A stretch of DNA of 21,452 nt, taken from Conidiobolus incongruus B7586. Its lineage: Eukaryota > Entomophthoromycota > Entomophthoromycetes > Entomophthorales > Conidiobolaceae. Every line of letters starts with the position of its first letter. Position 1 is the first letter of the stretch. Made by a program: the position numbers and the translations under genes. Under the pieces are notes generated by a model. That model saw nothing but the letters and a program-made list of their open reading frames with translations, had not been told where the DNA came from and ran no database searches. Shown here piece after piece: positions 12,539 through 21,415 of this stretch. Location: NCBI GenBank assembly GCA_000697335.1, contig JNEM01014858.1, forward strand, positions 1-21,452, read 5' to 3'.

Positions 12539-14151
12539 AATATATGATAGTTTCTTTATGTATTTCAAGGATTGTTTTTGAATATCACAGGTCCCCAAGT
12601 GTTCTATTAATATCACTGAAAAGATTAACATAAAGCAAATTAGTGAAGCCAAACTAAATATTGCTAAGCTATTATTTGATGAAATAAAAAAATATATGAA
12701 TTTGAAACTAAACTGATATTTGATAATTTACCTTAGATGTTATAAATAATTATATCAAGTTAAATTAGTTTAGTTGATAATGAAAAGGACGCTAAGAATT
12801 GACCAAATTAGAAATATGTAGAATTTATTGGAACTGATCCATTGTACAGTCTAATATTTCTACTATTTTAATTCCAACTAATTCCAAAAATATTATCATT
12901 ATAGAAAATCCAGAATCATATTTCTACCTCGTTTCCAACAGTTAGTACGGTCGTACAAACTGCAAAGATTAGGATAAATTAATAGCAATCCAAAGCAAAG
13001 CAACTAAGCTATCAGTTCCTATTTCATATATTTCTAAAGAGTAATAAATGCCGAATAGTTACCAAAAAATATCTACCAAGTCATCAACCTCAGAACTAAA
13101 ATATTCAATTTGGATACGGAATCTTTCCTGAATTGGCGTTGCATACTTCATAACAAAATTTTCTTTTTATGTATTAATATTAGATGAGTTAGTTTTTTCT
13201 CATACTCTTAAATCCACTCCAAAAGTTGCTTTCAATGAATTGATTTTGGTTCATAATATGCATGCAGACTAGACAATTACCAATTGTGTTAATATTATTA
13301 CCTTATTGACAGGAAGTTAGTGGTTGAAAATGAGAAACAGAAAAAAGTATATTTAGTAAAGCGTTCAAGTGTGGATTGGACGAAATATGAAGAAGTGAAA
13401 AATTGTTGTTTGTAATATTAGCAGAGATTAGATTTTGATATTATCATTTTATTGTTTTTTTTAAATATCTCCTTTTGATGATGTATAAATGAAAATGTTT
13501 TGGTAATGATTTTATATTTACTATCTCAATTAGAGTTGGTGATCATAAGATGATACGCAAAACCACATTCTTTAAGCACAATCTTCAAAAATTTGTTCAA
13601 ATATGAAAACCAAGCATCAATAGCCAATATGAATTGAAATCAAGTGAGAACTTCAATGTTACCAAAATTGTTAATAAGACGGAAAAATAGTAATAATCAC
13701 TGAGAGTGAATATGATTATAATAATCATTTCTCATTCAATACTAAAAAATTCATTCACTTATTGATTGAAATATAATAGTTATAATGAACCTATAAATCA
13801 TATAGCGATAGTCGAATGAGTTATATATTCCTTTGTTTATTATACAAATTCATTTATATAAAATCTAACCCATTCATCACCGAATTTGGTGCAAATCTTA
13901 ACTATTGATTTAACAAACATCAATTCTACATGTAACTATCCTAACTAAGTAGGAAATTGACAATTATGCAAATATATCAAACTGAAACGTAAATCTTATC
14001 TATTCTGTGATGTGATAGTCATTTGTGGCACTTTAGAGTTGGTAAATAGGTCACTTGGATTTGAGCCATAGGATGGTAACAATCCTGAGATAATTATCAT
14101 GGCTTCAGTATATATGAATGAAAATATTCTAGATATTTTGACCAATTTTAA
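12539..14151 (-). pseudogene. gustatory-receptor-like (7tm_7) pseudogene, copy 1
   Basis: Exon-like open blocks run along the minus strand in receptor order. 13999-14151 has an N-terminal GLLPSYG motif like the G-L-x-P start of insect gustatory receptors. 13843-13935 contains KICTKFGDEWVRFY. 13526-13696 contains FQFILAIDAWFSYLNKFLK, resembling transmembrane 4 with its L-N. 13301-13417 ends at a possible donor AAG/GTAATA. 12969-13199 contains FGIYYSLEIY, resembling the conserved I-Y-S of transmembrane 5. 12539-12727 has a strong hydrophobic helix followed by GTCDIQKQ, resembling the C-x-x-I after transmembrane 6. The gene is dead: TGA within 13526-13696, two TAA within 12969-13199 (one where copy 2 has CAA), and blocks in different frames. 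No transmembrane 7 T-Y-x(5)-Q-F signature was found. The family call is by eye. An odorant receptor is the main alternative. Confidence 0.5.
12555..12793. repeat. older, diverged left extension of repeat copy 1
   Basis: By eye this aligns with about 18215-18438 at roughly 70% with several indels. Shared landmarks include ATGAATTTGA followed by ACTAA, GATAT and a similar run to ATCAA. The abrupt change to about 96% at 12794 marks an edge between an old duplication and a recently homogenised tract. Confidence 0.5.
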
Positions 14152-14259
14152 TTAACCTAATAAAATTAATCCTACACCAATTCTAACCATAACCAGAATT
14201 ATTTTTTAAGAGAAAAATTTAAATTAAAAAATTTTTACCAATCAAGATCCTCGATCATG

Positions 14260-14279
14260 CAAAAGGAAAATTCCTTTTG
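14260..14279. repeat. inverted repeat, 9-base arms
   Basis: CAAAAGGAA and TTCCTTTTG are exact reverse complements separated by AA. The element is unchanged in copy 2 at 19905-19924. It lies about 110 bases upstream of the first receptor-like block, inside a 211-base stretch identical between copies. A role as a binding site is possible but unsupported. Confidence 0.4.
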
Positions 14280-14884
14280 TGTCCAAATTCATAGAGATCC
14301 TAAATTGCCAAATTGGGATTTCCTTATTTGATTTATTGGTGCTGTTAATACTAGTCTATCAGTTAAGAAATAGCGAGTTATGAAATGATTTTACACTATA
14401 TTTCTATTGGCTCATCCATTTCAATTGGATGTTTGTTATTGAATAGGCTAGTATTGTTCGGTCTTAGGTTATATTAGTATTGCTGATTTTGGTGAAAATT
14501 AATTTGTGATTATCAGGAGAAGGTTTTAGATATTTAATAAAAAATATTGAATAATTTAAAATACTGATATAAATCAAAGGTAGCTAATATTAAGGATTCT
14601 ATATTATCCCATGCACTCTATTATTAAAGTAGTATATCTAATAACTAAGAGGGTTCATAATAGTAAAACTAAACTTTTAATACTTTTGAGTTTTCAAAAG
14701 TGTTAAAATAATTTCAGAATGCTTCAAATCATTGAAAATTATTAGCGATGATTCGTTGACTACCCTTTTTGATAGTGGCTATACTTATCTTTGATTTGCT
14801 AGGTTATTGGTTACATTATCTAACAACATGATTATGAAATCATTGATAACTGATGGTTGCTAGTTCCTTTATGAATATTCTTCA

Positions 14885-15390
14885 GTTGATTTTATTACTA
14901 TTCAATGGGAACTTGAATATATATTTCACAACGATTGAAATAAACTCTGTATCTAACCCAATGATGATTAAAGTATAGTATCTTGCTTATTGCAATTGTA
15001 GAAAACTTAAAGTTTGCTTTTATTGGGTAATGATTGTAGTTTGCTTTCAATTAATTTATATTCCATAAGAACTATAATAATTATTTATTCAATATCAATA
15101 TTGTAATCAACTAAGGTTTTACAATACCTTAAGATGATAATTTTGACATAGCTCAGACGCTTTACTGAGGAATGCATACAATATAGTCATATCAAAAAAT
15201 AGGCTTAGATTATTTTGAAATCTTACCAACTTATTGCCCAATGATTTCAATATTTATAATGATTATTTACTGGCCATATATTACCCCATATATTAATTAA
15301 CATTTATTATAGATATAATTAAATAATAACTCGAATAAAATCAATTCCCAGCATTTTATTTAACTTATCACTAATAAATCTTCCCAATTA
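14885..15390 (-). pseudogene. second minus-strand gene remnant, unassigned, copy 1
   Basis: Several coding-like blocks follow one another upstream of the receptor pseudogene. Near 15290-15390 is LGRFISDKLNKMLGIDFIRV. 15122-15253 is open for 44 codons, contains LVRFQNNLSLFFDMTILYAF and ends at a possible donor AAG/GTATTG. After a candidate 56-base intron with acceptor TATAG, 15010-15071 reads LMEYKLIESKLQSLPNKSKL, but in a shifted phase. 14885-14986 reads LIIIGLDTEFISIVVKYIF. The last block vaguely recalls the C-terminal transmembrane 7 region of gustatory receptors, so this could be the tail of a neighbouring receptor gene. That is a guess. Stops and phase changes separate the blocks, so it is not functional as it stands. 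Confidence 0.3.
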
Positions 15391-15500
15391 ATCTCACTCA
15401 CTTTATTAATTGAATTTTAGAACCATAAACTCAATTCAAAAATTAAATTAAATTATACAATCGTAATTCATAACTGATAAATTGACTTTGTTAATTCCAG

Positions 15501-15770
15501 TTTGTTAGGTGCTTGGTACGCTATTATTGAAGGTAAGTCTCAAGTCTCTTTTTATGATATATTGTAATTTGCTGTTGATGGTAGTGGTGGTAGTTTTAAC
15601 CTTTCAATAGTCTAGTTGACGTTGTAGTTCTGAAGGATATGACTTCTAGTGATTGTATTTGGGTTATATTGGAAACTTAGGAAAATAATGACTTAGTTAT
15701 CAAGTTAGGTGTCTTGTTAATTCCTTATGTTGTTGAGAAAGAAGGAGAACTTATGTCAAAGCCTTATATC
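15501..15770 (+). pseudogene. plus-strand exon fragment(s) of unknown gene, copy 1, cut at adapter
   Basis: A candidate 32-base exon (15501-15532, LLGAWYAIIE) is bounded by a good acceptor (CTGAT branch-like motif, then TTCCAG) and a textbook donor GAAG/GTAAGT. A candidate 83-base intron ends in TCTAG at 15615. The next exon reads in phase VDVVVLKDMTSSDCIWVILE, then TAG at 15678-15680, and the same frame stays open beyond it (ENNDLVIKLGVLLIPYVV) up to 15770, where the adapter-like sequence starts. The family is not recognised. Amino-acid composition and exact splice signals favour former coding sequence, but a real gene would need further exons that I cannot identify. Confidence 0.3.
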
Positions 15771-15789
15771 CTGTCTCTTATACACATCT
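15771..15789 (+). other. Tn5/Nextera mosaic-end adapter sequence (likely assembly artefact)
   Basis: CTGTCTCTTATACACATCT is a perfect 19/19 match to the transposase mosaic end used in Nextera sequencing libraries. It begins exactly where copy 1 stops matching copy 2. No transposase gene and no second mosaic end lie nearby, so a natural Tn5-type insertion is very unlikely. The sequence 5' and 3' of it may not be contiguous in the genome. Confidence 0.93.
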
Positions 15790-17230
15790 TTTCCTTTATT
15801 TAAATAAAAAGTAATAATAACAAAATATATTAATTTTATATTATATATATTTATTTATATAATATATATTAAAATGTTATTTGCTTTTAATCTTAAAAAC
15901 TATCATTATTTAAAATCAATAATAATATTATTAAATATTTAAAACTTTGACAAAAATTACTTATATGAGTTTTGAATTTATTTTTTAAATTTTATAATTA
16001 TTATGCTTAATTTATAACCATTATTTATAAAATATTCAATAAAATTATATATTACTAAGTATTAGTATAATTACCAAATGATATATGATATTTATTACAT
16101 TGTTTAATGAAAAATCAAGGAAGTACCTTGATCTAAAAGTCTAAAGGATAAAACAGCAGCTATTTTAGGTTTTATTACACTTAAAAATTTAGTCAAAATT
16201 GTAATTATATTTTAAAGTTTAAGAATAAATTCAGGAATTTTTTCGCTATATAAATAAAGATAAATAATTTTGCTAAATGATGTTTAAATTATTTGGATTT
16301 ATTTATCATTAAATTATTTATAGATATTTATTGTTAAAATAAAAATTGATAATATAAAATTATTGATTTTATTATATAATTTTTATTAAATTCATAATTA
16401 ATTTTACATCCAATTTGAATAATAAAAATAATTTAATAGATTCTTAAAATACAATTTATCAAATAACAAAAATATTAAAAATAAACTCTGATGATCATTG
16501 GTTTCTATATATCAAATAGTTTACATTCAAATATCTGATATTTAATTTTTTAAGTTTGGGATACACTATTTAAATTGAAAAACCAAATATTAGTAAGGAT
16601 ATGTGTTATTTTATATTATTTGATGAAAACTTTGTTAATAAAAAATAAAAAGAAACAAATCATTATTTTACTTATGAAACTATTATTTCATTATTTTGTT
16701 TGTTTTGAATTTTATTAATATTTCGAATATATTGATGATTCTTTGTAACAAAGTATCTGGAAATATATTAGCGAACATTTATTAACTTTATTATTAAGCA
16801 ATGTTGTTTAACGTTTTGACTCAGAAGTATACTTTTTTATGATTTATTTTGATATTAATTCAAAAAAATTAAATCTATACCAACGACACTTGTTTTTATA
16901 GTTGATTAAAACCTCAGAGAGAATTAATATTTATATTTATTCTAACAAGGTTTAGAAGGGATAGCTTTTGTGTTTGAATTTTATATTACATTTCAAATAA
17001 TTGCATATTCAAGCGACATAGGAAATATAAAATTTATTATTTGGGATTTTGTATTCATCGATTTATATATTCTATATAGCATATTTTGTTTGTTTAGGTT
17101 AAGTGTTGTTTGTCCCTGATTAACAAGTTATTTAATATTAGAGATTAAATAAAACCTGGATTTACATGGAGTTTATATTGTGATAAGTCAGTTGACCCCC
17201 TTCTACTTAAGTATTTTTACATTAACCTAA
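15790..17230. other. gene-free AT-rich DNA after the adapter junction
   Basis: I see no supportable gene. Near 15835-15870 there is a run able to fold into an AT-only hairpin (ATTATATA and TATATAAT arms). Texture changes abruptly at the adapter, from the moderately AT-rich repeat to extremely AT-rich DNA, as expected if two unrelated contigs were joined. Confidence 0.5.
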
Positions 17231-17480
17231 TGTTGTAGTTATTTCCCCCTCTTATGTCAGAAGCTTCTGCTCTATTTTCTAATTCGTAGATGATACATGT
17301 AGCCGGGAAAACCCTTAAATCGCCTTGCCCAGCTCACTCTATATAAAACCCAGTACTAGAGCAATTCTAAACAAGATGAGCTCGATCTGGGTCCTCCCAT
17401 CTATTTGACATAAATCAATAAACCATTATCTCACTAACTCTAACCTGGAATTCCCCAGATCTCTCTAATTTATCTAAATT
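17231..17480 (+). promoter_or_regulatory. GC-richer island with TATA box and AATAAA, possible solo-LTR or promoter remnant
   Basis: The island stands out by composition. In order it holds a 12-base palindrome CAGAAGCTTCTG (17258-17269), a TATA box TATATAAAA (17340-17348), an ATG with only ten codons (17376-17408) and AATAAA (17417-17422). TATA followed at about 75 bases by AATAAA is the layout of a long terminal repeat, and the left end begins TGTTG. I found no matching CA end, target-site duplication, primer-binding site, second LTR or internal region. A decayed solo LTR or a promoter with a lost gene are both possible. Confidence 0.25.
17258..17269. promoter_or_regulatory. palindrome resembling a heat-shock element
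   Basis: CAGAAGCTTCTG is perfectly palindromic and contains nGAAnnTTCn, two inverted heat-shock-element units. A third unit is lacking. It lies about 70 bases upstream of a TATA box, a suitable distance, but no downstream gene is evident. Confidence 0.25.
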
Positions 17481-18038
17481 ACTCTGGACACAGATTTCCC
17501 AGGATGTGCTTATATAATTCTAACTTTTCCACCTTCACTTAATATCTAAAACAGTTGAATGAGATTTCAACTTGTTCTAATGTTTTTGAAGTTGAAACAT
17601 AGCCAGAATTGTTCATATTTGACTGAAGATAATAATAGTGTTTTTAATGGTCTATTGCTTGATATTAAAAGCTTGGTAGAATAATATCCAAACATTTTCC
17701 AAATATGTGTACTGCAAATCAGAGTTTATCTAGGCCTTGATTAAATATTGTAAGGCGTACTTAGAGCCAGTGGAAATTCCGGGAAAGGTGTTCAATTTTA
17801 GCTTAAAAGAAAGGTATGACTTGAAATTTCTCAGCCGAAATTGGAATATTTTTAATTTCATTCATTACAATATATATTACTTAATTATTTTGATAATGGA
17901 TCTTATATTGAATATTAATTAATTTATCTTGTTAGATAAAAAGAGATAAAAAGTTTGGCTCATTCCTGCATAATTCATCTCATATACACTCAGGAAATAC
18001 ATGATATTAGAAATGATTGGAATATTTATTGTGTCTAT
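17481..18038. other. mostly gene-free spacer between GC-richer island and receptor pseudogene copy 2
   Basis: Apart from the coding-like patch at 17731-17815 nothing is supportable. It lies directly downstream, on the minus strand, of the last open block of the receptor pseudogene and could hold its decayed final exon. I did not find the transmembrane 7 motif expected there. Confidence 0.35.
17731..17815 (+). other. short coding-like patch, strand uncertain
   Basis: On the plus strand a possible acceptor TCTAG (17729-17733) is followed by an open stretch containing YCKAYLEPVEIPGKVFNFSL and a possible donor AAAG/GTATGA. The frame continues without stop to 17922, but the later part is ordinary AT-rich sequence. 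There is no ATG. The minus strand over the same place is also open in part (SKYALQYLIK). I cannot tell which strand, if either, was coding, nor name a family. Confidence 0.15.
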
Positions 18039-19796
18039 TTAATAGAAAAATTGGCCTAAATCGGGAATTTGACAATTTTCAATATTTACAAATTTTGAGA
18101 TAGTCATATCAAATTATAGAAAATTCTGATGAATAAATTTTAAAGACTCTTTATGTAATACTTGAATGTATACATTATTCAATCTATCTTTTCGAAATTT
18201 AAAAATTTAATTGATATATTTCAGTTCTTGGTATTTCAAATTAGATCCAACGTTTTTATTTCGACAAATGTAAATTAAATGAAAAGAGGATTAGAAAAAT
18301 TGTGCCAGGTATTATCAAAATATTATAGTATGGAATAGAGATACAAGATGAATTTGATACTAATTGATATCTAATAATTTTTTCTTATGTTAAAAATATT
18401 TTTATCAAATTAATCTAATAGAATATGTAACTGATTCCAAGAATTTACCAAATTGGAAATATGTAGAATTTATTGGGACTGATCCATTGTACAATCTAAT
18501 GTTTCTACTATTTTAATTCCAACTAATTCCAAAATATTATCATTATAGAAAATCCAGAATCATATTTCTGCCTCATTTCCAACAGTTAGTACGGTCGTAC
18601 AAACTGCAGAGATTAGGATAAATTAATAGCAATCCAAAGCAAAGCAACTAAGCTATCAGTTCCTATTTCATATATTTCTAAAGAGTAATAAATGCCGAAT
18701 AGTTGCCAAAAAATATCTACAAAGTCATCAACTTCACAACTAAAATATTCAATTTGGATACGGAATCTTTCCTGAATTGGCGTTACATACTTTGTGAAAA
18801 ACTTTTCTTTCGATGAAACAACATTAGATGAATTAGTTTTTTCTCATTCGTTTATTTCCACTCCAACAGTTTCTTTTAATTAATTTATCCTTGTTTATAT
18901 TATGTTTGCAGACTTGACAATTGCCAATTGTGTTAATATTATTACCTTATTGACAGGAAGTTAATGGTTGAAAATGTGAAACAGAAAAAGATATATTTAG
19001 TAAAGCGTTCAAGTGTGGATTGGACAAAATATGAAGAAGTGAAAAACTGTTGTTTGTAATATTAGCAGAGATTAGATTTTGATATTATCATTTTATTGTT
19101 TTTTTTAAATATCTCCTTTTGATGATGTATAAATGAAAATGTTTTGATAATGATTTTATTTTTATTATATCAATAAGAGTTGGTAATCATAAGATGATAC
19201 GCAAAACCACATTTTTTAAGCACAATCTTCAAAAATTTGTTCAAATATGAAAACCAAGCATCAATAGCCAATATGAATTGAAATCAAGTGAGAACTTCAA
19301 TGTTACCAAAATTGTTAATAAGACGGAAAAATAGTAAAAATCACTGAGAGTGAATATGATTATAATAAATCATTTCTCATTCAATACTAAAAAATTTATA
19401 CACTTAATAATTGAAATATAATAGTTATAATGAACCTATAAATCATATAGCGATAGTCGAATGAATTATATATTCCTTTGTTTATTATACAAATTCATTT
19501 ATATAAAATCTAATCCATTCATCACCGAATTGGGTGCAAATCTTAACTATTGATCTAACAAACATCAATTCTACATGTAACTATCCTAACTAAGTAGGAA
19601 ATTGACAATTTTGCAAATATATCAAGCTAAAACGTAAATCTTATCTATTCTGTAATGTGATAGTCATTAGTGGCACTTTAGAGTTGGCAAATAGGTCACT
19701 TGGATATGAGCCATAGGATGATAACAATCCTGAGATAATTATCATGGCTTCAGTATATATGAATGAAAATATTCTAGATATTTTGACCAATTTTAA
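18039..19796 (-). pseudogene. gustatory-receptor-like (7tm_7) pseudogene, copy 2
   Basis: This is the paralogue of the pseudogene at 12539-14151. Blocks are 19644-19796 (N-terminal G-L-L motif), the LN block 19170-19340 with the same internal TGA as copy 1, 18945-19061, and 18613-18843. The last stays open for 76 codons and contains IFWQLFGIYYSLEIY, where copy 1 has a stop in place of the Q. The region like the end of transmembrane 6 (about 18215-18438) is frameshifted. Past it the frame continues through 18117-18206 (KESLKFIHQNFL) and, after one TAA, 18042-18113. This C-terminal part has no match beside copy 1. The shared TGA shows that damage predates or was copied with the duplication. Confidence 0.5.
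18215..18438. repeat. older, diverged left extension of repeat copy 2
   Basis: This is the counterpart of 12555-12793 at about 70% similarity. Read on the minus strand, both encode a related stretch of the receptor-like gene. Copy 1 has DIQKQSLKYIK where copy 2 has NLKYQELKYIN, which supports true homology over chance AT-rich similarity. Confidence 0.45.
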
Positions 19797-19904
19797 TTAA
19801 CCTAATAAAATTAATCCTACACCAATTCTAACCATAACCAGAATTATTTTTTAAGAGAAAAATTTAAATTAAAAAATTTTTACCAATCAAGATCCTCGAT
19901 CATG

Positions 19905-19924
19905 CAAAAGGAAAATTCCTTTTG
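19905..19924. repeat. inverted repeat, 9-base arms (copy 2)
   Basis: Identical to the element at 14260-14279, at the same place relative to the receptor-like pseudogene. Confidence 0.4.
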
Positions 19925-20517
19925 TGTCCAATTTCATAGAGATTCCAAATTGCCAAATTGGCATTTCCTTATTTGGTTTATTGGTGCTGTTAATACTAGT
20001 CTATGAGTTAAGAAATAGCGAGTTATGAAATGATTTTACACTATATTTCTATTGGCTCATCCATTTCAATTGGATGTTTGTTATTGAATAGGCTAGTATT
20101 GTTCGGTCCTTGGTTAGATGAATATTGATGATTTTGGTGAAAATTAATTTGTGATTATCAGGAGAAGGTTTTAGATATTTAATTAAAAATATTGAATAAT
20201 TTAGAATATAAATCAAAGGTAACTAACATTAAGGATTATATATTATTACATGCCCTATATTATTAAAATAGTTTATCTAATAACTAAGGGGGTTTATAAT
20301 AGTAAAAAAAAACTTTCAATGCTTTTGAGTTTTGAAAAGTATCAAAATAATTTCAGAATGCTTCATATTATTGAATTATTGGTGATTCTTTGATTGCCCC
20401 TATTGATAGTGGCTGTACTTATCTTTGATTTGCTAGGTTATTGATTACATTATCTAACAATATGATTATTAAATCATTAATAACTGATCGTTGCTAGTTT
20501 TTTATGAATATTCTTCA

Positions 20518-21026
20518 ATTGATTTTATTACTATTCAACGGGAACTTAATTATATATTTCACAATGATTGAAATAAACTCTGTATCTAACCCAAAGGTGA
20601 TTAAAGCATAAGGTATCTTGCTTATTGCTATTGTAGAAAACTTAAAATTTGTATTTATTGGATACTGATTGTAATTAGCTATTCGATTAATTTATATGCT
20701 ATAAGAACAATAATAATTATTTATACAATATCAATATTGTAATCAACTAAGGTTTTACAATACCTTAAGATGATAATTTTGACATAGCTCAGACGCTTTA
20801 CTGAGAAATGAATACAATATAGTCATATCAAAAAATAGGCTTAGATTATTTTGAAATCTTACCAACGTATTGCCAAATGATTTCAATATTTATAATGATT
20901 ATTTACTGGCCATATATTACCCCATATATCAATTAAAATTTATTATAAATATAATCAAATAATAACTCGAATAAAATCAATTCCCAGCATTTCATCTAAT
21001 TTATCATTAATAAATCTTCCTAATTA
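20518..21026 (-). pseudogene. second minus-strand gene remnant, unassigned, copy 2
   Basis: This is the counterpart of 14885-15390. The 44-codon block (20758-20889) is open here too, with conservative changes (for example A to S in ILYSFLS). The last block reads GLDTEFISIIVKYIIKFP. The block after the candidate intron is more damaged than in copy 1. The blocks are more alike between copies than the non-coding stretch just downstream, which fits former coding sequence. Confidence 0.3.
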
Positions 21027-21136
21027 ATCTCACTCACTTTATTAATTGAATTTTAGAACCATAAACTCAATTCAAAAATTAAATTAAATTATACAATCGT
21101 AATTCATAACTGATAAATTGACTTTGTTAATTCCAG

Positions 21137-21415
21137 TTTGTTAGGTGCTTGGTACGCTATTATTGAAGGTAAGTCTCAAGTCTCTTTTTATGATATATTG
21201 TAATTTGCTGTTGATGGTAGTGGTGGTAGTTTTAACCTTTCAATAGTCTAGTTGACGTTGTAGTTCTGAAGGATATGACTTCTAGTGATTGTATTTGGGT
21301 TATATTGGAAACTTAGGAAAATAATGACTTAGTTATCAAGTTAGGTGTCTTGTTAATTCCTTATGTTGTTGAGAAAGAAGGAGAACTTATGTCAAAGCCT
21401 TATATCTTAGTTTAA
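21137..21415 (+). pseudogene. plus-strand exon fragment(s) of unknown gene, copy 2
   Basis: Identical to copy 1 through 21406 and then continuing naturally: exon 21137-21168, intron 21169-21251, second exon from 21252, TAG at 21314-21316, and a further 32 open codons in the same frame to TAA at 21413-21415 (ending MSKPYILV). Either the gene ends at the TAG, or the TAG is a nonsense mutation in a longer reading frame. Both copies share it. Nothing seen identifies the family. Confidence 0.3.

Larger units (their letters stand above)
12794..15770. repeat. direct segmental repeat, copy 1 (about 2.98 kb)
   Basis: This segment aligns end to end with 18439-21406 in the same orientation, with an offset of 5645 at the left falling to 5636 at the right through small indels. 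In the first 300 bases I count about ten differences. Identity is uneven: 14076-14286 and 15386-15770 are identical to copy 2, while about 13140-13265 differs heavily. The left edge (AAGAATT) is a step down to about 70% similarity, not a clean end. The right edge coincides with the adapter-like sequence at 15771. It carries a receptor-like pseudogene and other exon-like fragments. There are no terminal inverted repeats or evident target duplication, so it looks like a duplicated genomic segment, not a transposon. Confidence 0.9.
18439..21406. repeat. direct segmental repeat, copy 2 (about 2.97 kb)
   Basis: This is the partner of 12794-15770. Unlike copy 1, its sequence runs on at the right without interruption (TTAGTTTAATTTTGG from 21407), finishing a short open frame, so copy 2 probably shows the true genomic continuation. 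On the left, homology continues at lower identity to about 18215. Most coding differences from copy 1 in the best exon-like block (18613-18843) are amino-acid-changing, as expected for neutral decay. Confidence 0.9.

Noticed and set aside
13293-13415. Plus-strand 40-codon open frame (contains KRSSVDWTKYEEVK, faintly like the BCNT domain of Swc5/CFDP1), also in copy 2 at 18937-19059
   Set aside because: It has no ATG, the similarity covers only about 12 residues, and the minus strand over the same bases fits the receptor-like gene with a usable splice donor. It is best explained as the antisense of that block.
15771-15789. A natural Tn5-like transposon end
   Set aside because: There is no transposase, no partner end and no target duplication, and the host looks eukaryotic. 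A library adapter explains the exact 19 bases better.
12794-21406. Reading the two 3 kb repeats as the long terminal repeats of one large element
   Set aside because: They contain exon-like host gene fragments, have no TG...CA ends, fade into older homology on the left, and the DNA between them shows no element genes.
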